64,000 nucleotides of DNA, taken from assembly GCF_040869045.1 (NCBI RefSeq), contig NC_090319.1, positions 387,267,601 to 387,331,600 of the forward strand, in the 5' to 3' direction. The translations under genes were made by a program, and so were the position numbers. The notes beneath the pieces were generated by a model. That model was not told the origin of the DNA, did no database searches, and was given only the letters and a program-made list of their open reading frames with translations. Below are positions 32,597-45,025 of this stretch, one piece after another; positions within the stretch are counted from its first letter, which is position 1, and the number at the start of each line of letters is the position of its first letter. Source of the DNA: Eurosta solidaginis. Its lineage: Eukaryota; Arthropoda; Insecta; Diptera; Tephritidae.

Positions 32597-33488
32597 ACCC
32601 AGCTGTACTTGTACACAGGGTATTATAACTTTGATTGTATAACGGTTGGTTGTACATGTATAAAGGAATCGAGATAGATATATATCAAAATCATCAGTAC
32701 CGAAAAAAAAATTGATTCAGCCATGTCCGCCCGTCCGTCCGTCTGTCCGTCCGTCTGTCCGTTAACACCATAACTTGAGTAAGTATTGAGATATCTTCAC
32801 CAAATTTGGTACACGAGCTTATCTGGGCCCATAATAGATTGGAATGAGCGAAATCGGATGATAACCACGCCCACCTTTTATATATGTAACATTTTGGAAA
32901 ACACAAAAAACCTGATTATTTAGTAAATAATACACCTAGAATATTGAAAATTGACGTGTGGGCTGGTATTGAGACTCTTAAAATGGGCGTGGCACCGCCC
33001 ATTTGTGATAAAATCAATTTTACAAATATTATTAATCATAAATCAAAAATTGTTAAACCTGTCGTAGCACAATTCGGCAGAGAGGTTGCTTTTACTATAA
33101 GGAATGCTTTGAAGAAAAATTTACGAAATCGGTTAAGGATCACGCCCACTTTTCTATAAACGATTTTTAAAATTGTCGCTGACGAATAAAATGGGCAATA
33201 TCTTTGCAGTCATTTCCCAAGTGGATTTATAACAATAAATAGGAAAAAATTCAAATTTAAAAAAATGGGCGTGGCACCGCCTCTTTTATGACTAAGCAAG
33301 TTTCTCTGTTTTGGGAGCCATAACTCGAAGAAAAATTAGTTCAGAATAGAACCAAATGTATGTATATGTATTATTGCGTAGACTTGTAAGACTATTAAGC
33401 ACACAAAACAAACAACAACAGCATTTCGAATGTACAGCTGGATATGTAATGTTCGGTTTCACCCTAACTTAGATTTCCTTACTTGTTT
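32597..33488 (+). mobile_element. DINE-1-like (Helentron-related) element, type II, complete-looking
   Basis: Starts ACCCAGCTGTACTTGTACA, then GGGTATTATAACTTTGATTG, AGCCATGTCCGCCCGTCCG with CCGTCTGT repeats, and GAGATATCTTCACCAAATTT. It ends with GTACAGCTGGATAT (inverted copy of the start), a TTTCACCCTAACTTAG block and TTCCTTACTTGTTTT. The start, core and CTTACTTGTTT end parallel the type I element. There is no ORF; the interior includes repeated AAAATGGGCGTGGCACCGCC words (at 32982 and 33263). From 33490 to 34700 nothing recognisable. Confidence 0.65.
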
Positions 33489-34717
33489 TAACTAACTCTG
33501 TGTTAAATATATAACTCGCCGTAGGAAAAAAACTTTGTAAAAAGGACTAAAATGCCTGAAAGGCACATTAGAAGAACATCTGGAGCTTCTTAAAATAAAA
33601 ATAATTGCACCTTGTTTTTCAAGATTTTGTATTTGAGTTTCATTATAAAATTGCTTGAATGTTCTGTCAAGCTTAGAAGTATAAAAAGTATCTGGCTGGA
33701 CAATGCCACTAAAGAGAGTATCTGGCAATCAGGCTAGTGATTTCTAATATCGTTACGAAGATAATATATGAAAATCAGACTTTATGGACTGACGAAAGTA
33801 AGGTCTAATTTTTGCACCATATCAGCTCAAGCCACACCCATCAAGATTCATAGTGTACCAAAATTCCTATTTCAGGTGGAATTATGCGCTGACGAAATTT
33901 CAGCTCTTATAAAATGACCAAGGTCTGGCTGTCACAGGCCCTTAGGCTATTTCAGAAAAGCTCAAAAGAGAAGTTTTATTTTGTTTCGAGACGCTTTCAG
34001 AATAAGTTTCAAATCTTAGGTGCAGTCTTTTGCACCTTTTTTATTTTATTTAAGACGCCAAATTAGTTTTTGAAATAATATTAATATTAGTGTGGTTCGC
34101 TACTGCACTCTTAAATTTGATGCACAAATTGCATTTTCCGATTCGTATAACTATTTGACGGATTATTATCCTCCGTTTGAAATATTTTAAATTGTGAAGT
34201 TACAGACGACCACCCTAACTTTTATATTGGAATTTCATATTTTTAGGCCTATTTGGTATCTAGTGTGTTAAACGGTTGTGCGGGGTTTCGAGAACATACA
34301 AAACATTGTTTTTCAAAACGTTGAAAAATTTTGGAAAAGTAAAGTTGAATCATCTACATTGCATATTGTTAGCTTAATGTGAAAATGTGTCAACTTTCAC
34401 GAATTTTACAGGAGGCGAAAAAAAGGAATAATTTTTGAAAATAACCTTTTTTTCAAAACTGTGAATGAGGATACCTTAGTAATACTTTTGAGTGTAGAAG
34501 CTTTGAAAAAAAATAAATAAAATCATGTATGCTAACCCAGCAGCTATTTTATGACTTAACACAATTTCCGCGCTCAAAACACATTTTTTCTCCAGACTTA
34601 ACACTTTTTACTCAATGTTTCCCCATCACTCCTTCCCTTTAATGATTGAAATATAACACTAAAACTATATATTTCACAAAAAATACTATTTATTTGTCAA
34701 AATATTTTAAATTTAAA

Positions 34718-35365
34718 CAAATGCTTGGGTGTAATTTTTGACTCCAAACTCTCTTTTTCTAGTCACATTGAATCCATTGTTTCAAAATTTGTTGCAATGT
34801 TTGGGTTCGGTAGTCGTAACACCAGTGACTTTAAGGACCCTATGACGTTGAAAGGACTTTATATATCCTTGGTCAGAAGTGGTCTTGAATATTGCTCAAT
34901 AATATGGACTCCTTTCTATGAATCTAACTTCTATAAAATTGAGAAAGTTAAAAAAATGTATACAAAAATTGCTTTACGTATGCTTCACTGGCCAGATAGC
35001 CTCCCATCATATACTAGCAGGCACATATTGCTTGGTCTTCAGGCTTTGCATGACAGAAGAACTTTTATCTCACTCATGCTTGCCCATAATGTAATAAACT
35101 TTAGCACGAATTGCTCTGATTTATCTAATTTGTTCATTCCATATATTCCACTGGGTGATCTTCGCCATAATAGATTATTTATCGAAATAACTCATAAAAC
35201 GAATTATGCTATGAATAAACCTGTAACTATGACTATACATCTAGCAAATCGATTCAGTAGTGTTATTAATTTAATAACAGCTTATATAAGCTTAAGCTTG
35301 AATTGTTTTCTATTTTTAACTAGTCTGTAAGAAAGCATGTAGTTATCGACATGTAAGAATTGAAG
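34718..35365 (+). pseudogene. CR1-like LINE, 5'-truncated, RT C-terminal region
   Basis: The open stretch starts inside the RT domain at LGVIFDSKLSFSSHIESIV (the motif following the palm) and continues with LKGLYISLVRSGLEYCSIIW, ALRMLHWPDSLPSYTSRH and LGLQALHDRRTFISLM to a stop at 35330. These are conserved at the C-terminus of CR1/Kiri-like LINEs of insects. The 5' truncation is abrupt at about 34718. The 3' UTR is interrupted by the (CAA)n-tailed element and appears to resume at about 35713, ending GATAAATAAATAAAG at 35752. Confidence 0.65.
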
Positions 35366-35404
35366 TAGATTGTGGTCAGCGCAAAGCATTTATCATACAC
35401 CAAA

Positions 35405-35712
35405 GGCATGTCTCAATTGGGTGAATCCAATTTCAAGGGGTTGTGTTGCGCAAGGGGTTTTCAGCGCTATTTATATAGCTTCTCCAACCCAATTGTCAAC
35501 CTCACCTACCCATGGCGAATCCTGTTTCATTTACAGCCGAGGCGCTGGCGACCCCAAGTTCCTCATGGAACCAGGGGGTGAGGAGGGCGGGATGGCCTAG
35601 AAGGTTTAATGTTGTCAACGTCCTGATCTATATCCGGCAAAGGACCATCAACACCGGTAACACTCCCCAAATCCTTCGGGGAGTATCTTCATCGTTAATA
35701 CAACAACGAAGT
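35405..35712 (+). mobile_element. Non-autonomous (CAA)n-tailed element, third copy
   Basis: Shares TTTCAAGGGGTTGTGTTGCG, ATAGCTTCTCCAACCCAATT, AGGCGCTGGCGACCCCAAG, CCGGCAAAGGACCATCAAC and CCTTCGGGGAGTATC with the 14684 copy. It sits in the 3' UTR of the CR1-like LINE. From 35760 to 36730 I see no recognisable feature. Confidence 0.6.
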
Positions 35713-36732
35713 GTGTACTTTTAGACTGAATGAATTAGATAAATAAATAAAGTGTGCGCACAAAGAAATTACCAGTAATTCAGATTGATATTATTGACAG
35801 GTTGACTTAGCACATTTACACATCATTGCCCACATAACGTAAAAATGAAAAATAAAAATATATTTTTTTGTGATCGATGTATTTTGAATTTAGTTTTAAA
35901 ACTGCATTAAAATACACTTTTTCAAGAAAAGTGACTTAGCACATTTTCACATTAAGATAGCGATGTTAGTATTCCTTGTTTTATTAATTTATTTCATTCA
36001 ATTTGTTTCAAAATCACTTGTGTCTGGCTGCCTTTCTTCTTATATTCTGCTGCTCAACAGCTCTTTTACTACAATTTCTTATTATAGTTAATGGATATTC
36101 ACTTCTGTACTTACCTCATTTTCCTTTTTTTACCTATTTTTGTAGAATTATTTTCAAATTGTCTTCTATTTTCTTTAGTTTGCAGGACACACTTTTTGGA
36201 AGAAATATTATAAATGTTGTTGCTGTTGTTATACTTCACAGTGGCTATTGACTTGAACGGCGTTTTACATTAGAATGCACATAGGCACGTGAATGGAAAT
36301 AGAATAAGCATAAAGAGAATATATAATGTTATTAGTCAGATTTATTTTTATTCTTACATTTATGGTTTCGTATTGCAACCACAACAATGGCTTCACTACA
36401 ACAACAAACATAATAAGTCTTTAACGCGCTAGAATAGCGTCAAGGTCATGCTGGTGAGGCTACTTTGTTAGACGTCAGGCTTGGTGTCCGCTAGTCGAAA
36501 GTATAGAATTTCTTTACATCGAATTGTTCATGTTCCATGTGTGTTGGATTGTTTAGTGCTAGTACGCTATTTTTAGTTTATGAAATATAATTTATGCATA
36601 AGTCAGTTCGGTTGGAAAAAGAGTTTACTGAGACAGTTTGTGTATTTAATATTTTATCGGGATATGGGTTTCCGGAGCACTTGAGCTACTCAGTCGTATA
36701 TCTCCTCAGTCTAATACCTGTTGCTATGTTTG

Positions 36733-37640
36733 AAGATTCAAGTTGGTAGCTCAGTGGCAAGTCTTTTTAAATTTGATCGAGACATTAATCCCTTCCCAAC
36801 AAGTTTCCAAATACCCTTTGTCCTCTGAAATATGTTTAAAATTTCAGATCTTACTTTACAGGAGGTTAAATAAAAATATATAGAAAAATTTCAAATTTCA
36901 ACCCGTGATTTCCTACCCCTTTTGTTGCACTATCTTGGTCCAATGGACCATGTGTAGGATATCAAGTTTAATGGAAATTTTCTTAAAACTTGATCACGAA
37001 ACTCCCACCTTTGCTATGAACTTTCTAAATATCTCGCTTCGTGCGCCACCACTCGCAAATTTTCATTTTATTCAATGCATTGCCATCGGGTTCTCAATAA
37101 CGTGTGAGGTATTAAGTTTGTAGCTCATTCGGAAATCTCTTAAAAATCGATCGCAAAACTCCATCCTTTATGCGCGATTTTCCAAAATTTTTAGATTCTT
37201 GCGACATCTAGCGAAACAATTTTCAAATGTGTTTAGTTGTTTTCTCTTTTACAGACCTCTAGCTTGCCGTGAAGTATAGTAGGTAAAAAATTCTAAATCT
37301 CGTATGAACATTCTAATTATCTCGACGCGTGCGCCAGCTGGCGAGATTTTTTTTGCTTTTATTAAAAATTAACGATGCCCTGAACAAGTTTCCAGCTCAA
37401 CGAAAATTTTCTTAAAAATCGATTGCAGGATTCTACATGCTCTGTATGGTTTTTTTAAATATCTCGATCCCTGCCACATCTGAAAGAACTATATGCTATG
37501 ATCAAAACCTAGAGTTTCCGTCTAAAGGGGAATGTTACTTTTCCACATTCGGAAGAGTTTCTTTAAAATCGTGTTCCCGAAGCCGCCTAACACCATTTTT
37601 TCCCTCATGTTACGTTGCTATCGGGTTATGAGCTATCTTT
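36733..37640 (+). repeat. Degenerate tandem array
   Basis: An AAGTTT(G/C)(T/C)AGCTCA-like word with TTTTCTTAAAAATCGAT recurs near 36733, 36962, 37113 and 37385. Each is followed by a word like TATCTCG..CGTGCGCCA (37030, 37320). Spacing is irregular (about 150-270 bp) and copies are strongly diverged, pointing to an old array. The AGCTCAGTGG at 36750 that resembles a tRNA start belongs to this repeat. Confidence 0.45.
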
Positions 37641-37984
37641 TTCGTTCTCACCCCCTCAAATTCTGAGATGGCACAATCTTCAACCGAATTCTGAGATAGG
37701 GCGTTTTTCTGAGATAGTCCATTTATTTTAAGATAGGGCGTTCTCTACCCAAATTCAGGTGGGGGGGCGTTGGGGACAGTTAAGGCGTTTTCACACAGAG
37801 CCCTATTCTGACTGACCTTTGACTTTTTATTTTCAAGGCACATCATAATAAATACATACATACATACACATTAACCTGGGACAAAAAAAGTTGAAAAATA
37901 CTGCTCCCCAAGTTTAAAGCTGATGGTGGGGTGTACCTGGAATTTTTATTAACTGTGCGCAGGTTTTTTTATGATTCTTGTAAA

Positions 37985-38290
37985 TACAGCAGCGAACAGA
38001 AGAATAGCAGAGGCAAAATTTTTTAAATTTCGCAACCAAAACTCTTCCTTTTTTATTTTCGATATTTTATTATTTTTTATTTTATTTTATTATATTATTT
38101 TTTTTTATTTGTGAATTTTGTAACCGAAAGCAGACAAACCAATTTCGAAAACGTTTTCAAAAAAAATCGGTTTTTATTTGAAGCGCTCTTAATTTTTTTG
38201 CGTATGCATTTTTGTAACCTAATCAATTTTAGTCTAACAACTTTGTAATTAAACATTCCATTTTAAAAGTTATATGCCACTATTTTCGCT
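37985..38290 (+). repeat. Left-end fragment of the Tc1-like TIR element
   Basis: CAGCAGCGAACAGAAGAATA matches the TIR at 53659 (CAGCAGCGAATAGAAAAATA), also preceded by TA. The following AAACCAATTTCGAAAA and CAATTTTAGTCTAACAA also match the element at 53770-53900. No right end was found nearby. From 38300 to 39880 nothing is recognisable. Confidence 0.5.
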
Positions 38291-39886
38291 ATTCGCAATC
38301 TCTATACTTTCTTCTAATGTCCTTTCGACCTCTGAGGTTGTTTCATTTAGTTTTGCCGAGTTTGTCCAAATTTTGGAAAAGCGACTGCGGAGCTAGAAAA
38401 GATAGTATAAGAAAGTAAAGACGAAATAGCCTAATCAAAACTAAAAATAATTTCGGCGGTATTGGTAAGGATAAGCAAAATACCAAAAAAATTCCGATAT
38501 CCTCTCAACTTAAGCTGTAAATTTAGAGGTAGTCCTTTGCAACTTTTTTTTTTGGACCCAGTCTAATATACATACATTCCTATGCCAATCCTGAAACTGC
38601 CTTTAATAATTCAACTAATTCAAATAAAGAGCCATATAAAATTTCCTTTCATTTCCAAATCTGCCACTTAACTGAAGAATAATACAAATATACAATTAAT
38701 TTCAAAAAAATTCGCACACAAATAACCTTTCGAGTGTGTAAAGCTTTTCAAATCATAATTTACCTTGACTTTGTCACAGCTACGCGAGTGTAATGGCGGT
38801 CAATGCTCTTCCTACTACTTTGAGCGCCGCAAATTGTGGGATCAATTACTGCTGATTAAAATGTGCGTGAACAAATTTCGGTTTTGTAGGCAATGCGGGG
38901 GCGGGCATAAGTCCCGTCATTTAGGAACATATTAAATATTTATGTATTAAAAAAGTAGCAATGCCAGCGCCGGTAAAAAGGTAAGTTTTTGTTGTAGGTA
39001 AGCATCGTCAGGGGTAAATCGTGGTTGTAGTAGTGACAGAAGCTGCTGCCTTTGCTGTGGGTTTTTTTGTTTAGGCTTTGTTGTGCCCCATGATAACCAA
39101 CTTATTTTGCGCAAATTTTGTATGCTTTTAGTGTTTGCTACAAACAAACAAACAAACCAACTAACAAGCAAACAGACAAACAGAAAAATTGCACTTAGTG
39201 CTTAAAGGTATTATGAAGGTACAAGAACGCAAATCTCTGAACATGTGAATTTTTAAATTATATTTGCCTCTGACCGGCTTCTCTGCAGCTTTGTTTGCAG
39301 CCAGTTTTATTTACGAACGTTTGAGGTGGAAAAAAATTTACATTTCTATTAGTTGTCGTTTTTATTTCGAGCTAAACGCATCGCTAGTGAATAATCAGTC
39401 TTGTTGCAAAACGTTTCTAGTCATTCATTTAATTAATAAATTTAATTACCTGTCAGACACGGTGTGAATTTCTTGGTTGTGGCAACAGATGTCCTTGACT
39501 TTGCTGTTGGAAAAAATTATTCACGTTTGGCGTTTAAAATAAATTTAGCTTAAATTATGGCCGAAGGCGTTATAAGGACTTTTATACGCGACTTTTTTGC
39601 GGTTTGTTGAAATTTTTGCTTAGTTTTGAATTTTTAAATTATTTGTGAAAATTTTTTGTTATTCTGCAAATTTTGTTGAGAAAATTTTGCATAAAATTTA
39701 GAAGTAGTGCAACCGAAAAATATTTGCTTCCGAACGTTGTTAATTGAAATAATTTAATGAATTAATTTGACTTTGACTTGAAAATTTTTGTTTTGATTAT
39801 CGGAGTTTTTTGTGGTTCATATTTGAAAGGAATACATTTTAGAGTGAATAACTTGTTCATTTAAATATAACAACCCAAATAGCATA

Positions 39887-40206
39887 AATTTTGTAACCTA
39901 TGCGCAAAAGAAAAAATATATATTTGGCGCCATAAACCTCCGAAGAGATTCAGGCCGACCTTCTCTTTCAGTTTGCGACGTGCTCCTTTTAAGTTCTTAC
40001 TAAATGGAGGAACCGGACTTATATATTTTATGCCGGATGCGAACAGCAGCTGAGTTTTCACTGAGAAGGCGGAAAAACGCTCGGAGTGTATGCCAAATTA
40101 CTACCGAGGACGATTCCTTGAGAAAAACTGTTTTCTAATTCAAAAGTTTTTTTTTCTAAATTTCAGTGTGGTAGGCGAAGCACGCTACCACCACACCACA
40201 GTGTCC
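39887..40206 (-). mobile_element. tRNA-derived SINE, reverse orientation
   Basis: On the minus strand the head is GTGGTGTGGTGGTAGCGTGC. The B-box segment is deleted: CCTACCACACT runs directly into GAAATTTAGAAAAA. The body keeps GTAATTTGGCATACACTCCG, CTCAGTGAAAACTC, a GGAGCACGTCGCAAACTG block and CTCTTCGGAGGTTTATGGCG. Confidence 0.7.
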
Positions 40207-40659
40207 ACCTAATTTTGTAGATCTCTCAATTTTAGCACTAAATAGTGAAATGTGAAAAAGTCTGGTGTAAATATACATGATTACACATTTCGGAGTGATA
40301 TCAAAACAAATTTTGGAGTCAACGCTGCTGCTCGTTGTTTTGAATAATGACAGATGTCAGTGGTGTCAGTAGCGTGCTCTGCTTTTCACCATGACACAAA
40401 AAATGGAGGTAATTCCATTTAGTGTGACGTTAGCCACTTGACCTTTGCGTGGACAATGACAATTTCACCAAAAACAAGCTACCAGATTGAAAAATGTTAC
40501 GAATTTTTCTAATTTTGATGGATTTCATATTAACGAATACGACTAAATTATTTTCATAGTTATTTTAAATAAAAAAAAAAAAAACAACAAAAATGAGCCC
40601 CATTCCTTGGAAATATTTTAATACGAATTATCAGCCTAGAAAAGGTTTTTAATAAGTTT

Positions 40660-40869
40660 TTCGAGCTCCCGAAAATTGTTTTGGTGGAAGAAACATGGAT
40701 GGAAGTATGCAAAGCAAGGGAATATAGCCTTCTTAAGTGTCCATACGTTTGCGCAGAACATTTTGACAAAACATACACGTTTGTCAATTGCTTGCTCGAA
40801 GGAGGTCCTTATAAACCGACACCGCAATTTCTTGATAAATTGGCTACAAGTCCCCATTTTTTAATATAA
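40660..40869 (+). pseudogene. Possible THAP-type zinc-finger fragment
   Basis: One frame reads ETWMEVCKAREYSLLKCPYV, then CAEHFDKTYTFVNCL and PYKPTPQFLDKLA to a TAA at 40867. In the C-terminal half of THAP domains a W-x-x-A/V-C segment is followed by a VCxEHF signature and a Pro-containing end. The N-terminal C-x-C pair is not visible, so this would be a relic of a THAP gene or P-element-like transposase. Chance resemblance is possible. Confidence 0.3.
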
Positions 40870-40924
40870 TTCAAGCGTTGCGTATTAGGAGGGAATTGTT
40901 AAACCATTTTTTAGGGAGAACATT

Positions 40925-41210
40925 ACCCTGTAGCTCTGCAGTTTAGCCACTAGTTATGAGAGTGTTTTGCGGCCAGAGGTCACATTGGAGCAGCCCCGCC
41001 TATACACGTTCTGTGCCCTTTTAGCATTGGCATAGATGTGCAGACTTTGGAGGTACACTTTTTCTCAACATCCCGTGAGAAATATCCACTGTAGGGGCAT
41101 GATAATAGAGCCATGCTAGAACAACAGGATTTTTCGTGTATTTTTTTTCTGCCTAGGGGTCAAGGTGCCATGAAGATATGTGTCATTAACCGGTGTATGA
41201 GTCGTTATCC
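40925..41210 (+). repeat. Dispersed repeat shared (inverted) with the 53.7 kb Tc1-like element
   Basis: CCTATACACGTT, CCCTTTTAGCATTGG, TTTGGAGGTACACTTTTTCT, CTCAACATCCC and GGGCATGATAATAGAGCC occur here in order. Their counterparts occur in the same order on the minus strand of 54000-54245. It may be a second, end-less copy of the same element. From 41210 to 43910 no gene or other named repeat is visible; B-box-like words near 41500 and 43300 are too short to call. Confidence 0.4.
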
Positions 41211-43914
41211 ACTATTTTTCAATAAAATTGCATGTTTTACTGTATTTTCAATCGATATGTATGCACATAAATCTTGCTAAAGCATATTATTATTGTCTCA
41301 GGTGACCATTGCGTTTTCATCCTAAAGGAAATTTCCCTCTCGAAAAACCACAATTTCGCCTTAAACAGTAACGGTATGGCAACGCTTCTTGCAAAACAAC
41401 AAGCATTATGAAACTTCAAAAATCCCCAAATACGTCAAAAAATTTTGAGTGGAACTACCTTCTTTTTTGTATCATGCTTTTCACACCGATCGTTCTGGGA
41501 TCAAGTCCCGGCAATATCTATATTTTTTTATTACTCTTATAATTTAAATTCAATTTTTTAAAATTGTTTTTTTTTAAGCACACCACAAAAGCAGTTTTGA
41601 CATTAACATTTTTTAAAGTTAAATTTTCCTTCTTTCGACGCTGTCACGTCTTCTTCGGGGAGTTTCGTTATTCTATTAAATAAATTTTATTTTTGAGTAC
41701 ATTTTCGTTTTGCTTACCCCCGCTGTCAACTTACGTACTAATTTAACTAGCTAATTTATTTGTTGGATCCTTCAATTGTTGTTGAATCCTAAAGGCCTAA
41801 GCACATTTAACGTTTGCGTCGTTTGGCACTTACGTTGCGTCAACAGCTGGTTTTAAATTTCATTATTTGACATAGGGGAGCATAAGGGAGTATAGGACAA
41901 TTAATTTGTATACTCAACCGATATTTCCATGATAAAAGCACTAACAAGTTATATTTAATTATTTTAAATTTTATTATTGACCGTTATGACCAGTTTTTCC
42001 GTTATTTAAATGGTAATAAAGCACAATAAAATTAACTTGAAGAATATTTTTATTGAAACTGTGCTAACAATTTAATAATAAAAAGACAAAATGACAAATA
42101 TTTCAACATCCCTGTTCCGAAAATAGTCATCGTTCTAAATAAGTGTTGCCAATGTGCTATATAAAAGGCACTTGCATGAAAAAGTACTAACATATATTTG
42201 TACATCCACAATTGGTGATTAAACAATTGAAGGAAAGACAATTCATTATAAAAGCTCTTAGTACAAGTTTCTTCATACGTTCTTCTTAACGGTATATGGC
42301 CATATACTGTATCTAAATATACTGGTTTGTGGGTTTGGAAATTGCAATAGCAATATACTATTTTTCTCTATTTTCTAGGTAAAATATCCTTCTAAATACA
42401 ATAGTTTGTAATTACAGTTAATTAACGTAGGCTCTATAGGTAGTTGTAGGTTTTTAGACAGCAAAGAAAATTGACTTTCTATACAACTGCTCACAGATGA
42501 AAGAAAACGGGGAAGGTGAGGGAAATAAAAAAATGAAATGTTATGAAAATTTTCAGAATTTGGACGCATCAATGGAATCACCGATAGACCTATGTACTTT
42601 GATGTATTTAAATTTAAAAACCATTTTACAACAATATCAAAATAAGTAAGACATGTAGTAATATTTTGACATATAGCATGAAAGCAATACATTGTCTTTG
42701 CGATGTTTCAGCAAAAATTCGATTATATATATATTCATGTTTTTGGAATACTTTATATAATCAAGAGGCCTGTGCTGCTAAGTAAGTAAGTTATCCGTGA
42801 GATATGCCTAAAAAGGAAACCAACAAACGCACAAATTGTTTAATCTTATATGAAAGAAAAATCAACCCAAATACGAAGTATACAGAATCTGCTATGATGT
42901 GCTATTCTTTGTAAAAAATCACAATTTTTAAAAGAATGCTTAGAGAATGTACACTCAATTGATTCAATATTTTTACAGCTCTGATGTATACATATTTAAA
43001 TTTGTATGGAGAGGGACCACACCACTTTTCCAATATACCCAAATATTCGTTCATAATTTTACATTTATAATATTGACAGCTATGCATCTATGGTGTGACT
43101 TAAGAGGTTCAGGTGAAATGTGATATGGAAGAAAACATTTCTGTGGGAGGTGTATCTACAAAAGATTCGGGAACCTATGCTAAGAATTATAAAGATCGAA
43201 TAATTGCGCTGGTTAGGTTGAATGCAAATTTTCGAGCATACCGTGCCTATAATTTGTAACAATTGTTTTTGTTTTTATCGGCCTATTGATAAATGATTCA
43301 AGGTTCGATTCGAGCTCAAGGCCAGAACAATAATTTTTTTTCTAATGATAATTATTGTTATTTTTTAATTTTTCTAAATTTGAAAAATTGTATTTTGTTT
43401 TTGGAATAGTAAGTAGAAAATTTGTCAGCCAACCTGCCATAGCTGCGCAGATAATTTGTAACAATACATTATTATACATATCCTAACTCTTACTGGGTTA
43501 TTTCAATTTCATTGAAATTTTTTTATAAGAATAATTACATACAAACAAAAATATAGAATTGTTTTCCGGTGTATGTGAGTTACTCACCCATAAGAATTCT
43601 GCTTTAGGACATGCTAAAAACACCTACAAGGTATACCCGTTTCTAACATTACTGCTGCAGCACATAAGCTCGTCTTCCTATTTTTAAAAATATTATCACG
43701 ATACTGTAGATTAGAGCTGGATTTCGAACCGATTTTTAATAGATTTAATCGATCTTTTTTTAAGAAATGAAGAATCGATTTTCTTTTTAGAATCGTTCGA
43801 TTTTTTTAGCCTCCGAAGTTTTGATCATCTTTCAGCAATTGTGCCTATTTCATATTTATTGATAAAAACGTGCAGAAAATATATTTGTTGTAATGTGTTA
43901 TAAATTTAGCTTTA

Positions 43915-44672
43915 TTGGCGCATGATGTATATTGGATCGATTTTCCGTCATCCGTGTCAAATTTGGTTTTGAGACAAACCGGTTTCGGCGTTGTGCCATC
44001 ATCAGTGTCAATTTTCGTTCTGATCTGTTGTTGTCATTTGTCCTGTATTTATAATTCGTAGGTACATGAGCAGGTATTGTCAAATTGATGCTTGTGTATA
44101 TTTAGTTATGTGTATGTGCTGTGTGTTCATTCAGAACCGAAGGTGGTTTACTAATCGATTTGTGTGGCTGACTGGGGTAGGTAAAAATCCGTGATTTTAG
44201 TCGTTTGACCTTGTTTGTGGGCTTGTTGTTTTGGTGCGTTAATCGTTTTGTGTTTATTTGTTGTTGTGTGTTTGTCTATTGTACCTGTGTGATTACTTTG
44301 TTTCTTGTAAACAAGTCTTAAAGGCTCGAATATTGTGTCAGAAATTGTGTTTAACTGTTCGTTTATTATTATACCGTCGAATGTTTTCTGTTTGTAGGTT
44401 TCCATGTTTTCGAGTACGTTGAGACGTCGGCCTTTTGCTTGTATGTGAAGAACCCTAACTGTGTTATTGACGTTTGCTGGGGAGCATCCATTCTCGACCA
44501 TGTGATTCGCTAAGTTAGACTCGGGTATAATGTTCGGATTCCGTATTGTTTTGTTGTAATCTCTAATATGTTCTCTGAACCTCGTTCTTATTTGCCGTCC
44601 TGTTTGTCCTATATAACTATGCTGGCATCCGCAGGTAAGCTTGTGTACGCCGTGGCTGCTAACGGATCCTCA
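43915..44672 (-). pseudogene. Penelope-like element, 3' portion with GIY-YIG nuclease
   Basis: On the minus strand 44650-44500 reads VHKLTCGCQHSYIGQTGRQI then RTRFREHIRDYN, the GIY-YIG endonuclease of Penelope-like elements, which joins a telomerase-like RT to this nuclease. It continues NIIPESNLANHMVENGCSPA, NVNNTVRVLHIQAKGRRLNV and a C-terminal tail, then a non-coding end containing a hammerhead-like core. The upstream part of the same copy is at 50175-50455 on the minus strand; the LOA LINE separates the two. A one-base frameshift occurs near the LOA junction. Confidence 0.8.
43970..44013 (-). ncRNA. Hammerhead-ribozyme-like core in Penelope 3' region
   Basis: The minus strand carries CTGATGA (44005-43999), a short GGC/GCC stem with loop ACAAC, GAAA (43986-43983), then CCGGTTTGTC. 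This order, with a very short stem III, is the minimal hammerhead described for Penelope-like elements. Stem I pairing is weak by eye (TTGA with TCAA). Confidence 0.5.
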
Positions 44673-45025
44673 CTAGGGTAGGCACCTTGTCGTTGGTGTG
44701 AGGGGTTAGCCGAACTCCATAGCGCCCGACTATGAGGCGGAGCTGTTTAGGACTGACATCTACGCCGTTTCGCCTCATACGAGGGCGGCGGGATGTCGGT
44801 GACCAAGAACTGCCAACCCCCTAATCCAGGGTGTTATGCGGACCGTGCCTATTGGACGATTTGCAGCCAGGGGATAAAACGGAGCCTTCCCGATACCGGG
44901 CAACCTCGGGAAGTATTAATGGCCTTACCACAACAAGGGGCGCTGCTGTGGCGGACGGTTCTTTCCCCGTATATAATACTGGACCGCTGAGCCCGCCTTG
45001 TCGGGCAGGTGGTCGTACGACCAAG

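Noticed and set aside
33492..33728. 78-codon minus-strand ORF
   Set aside because: No motif or family recognised and no neighbouring exon signals.
36745..36765. tRNA-like word GGTAGCTCAGTGGCAAGTC
   Set aside because: The word belongs to a degenerate tandem repeat with similar units at 36962, 37113 and 37385.
41490..41515. B-box-like GGGATCAAGTCCC, and GGTTCGATTCGAG at 43301
   Set aside because: Each is an isolated short match without an A box or a SINE body; possible SINE relics but not supportable.
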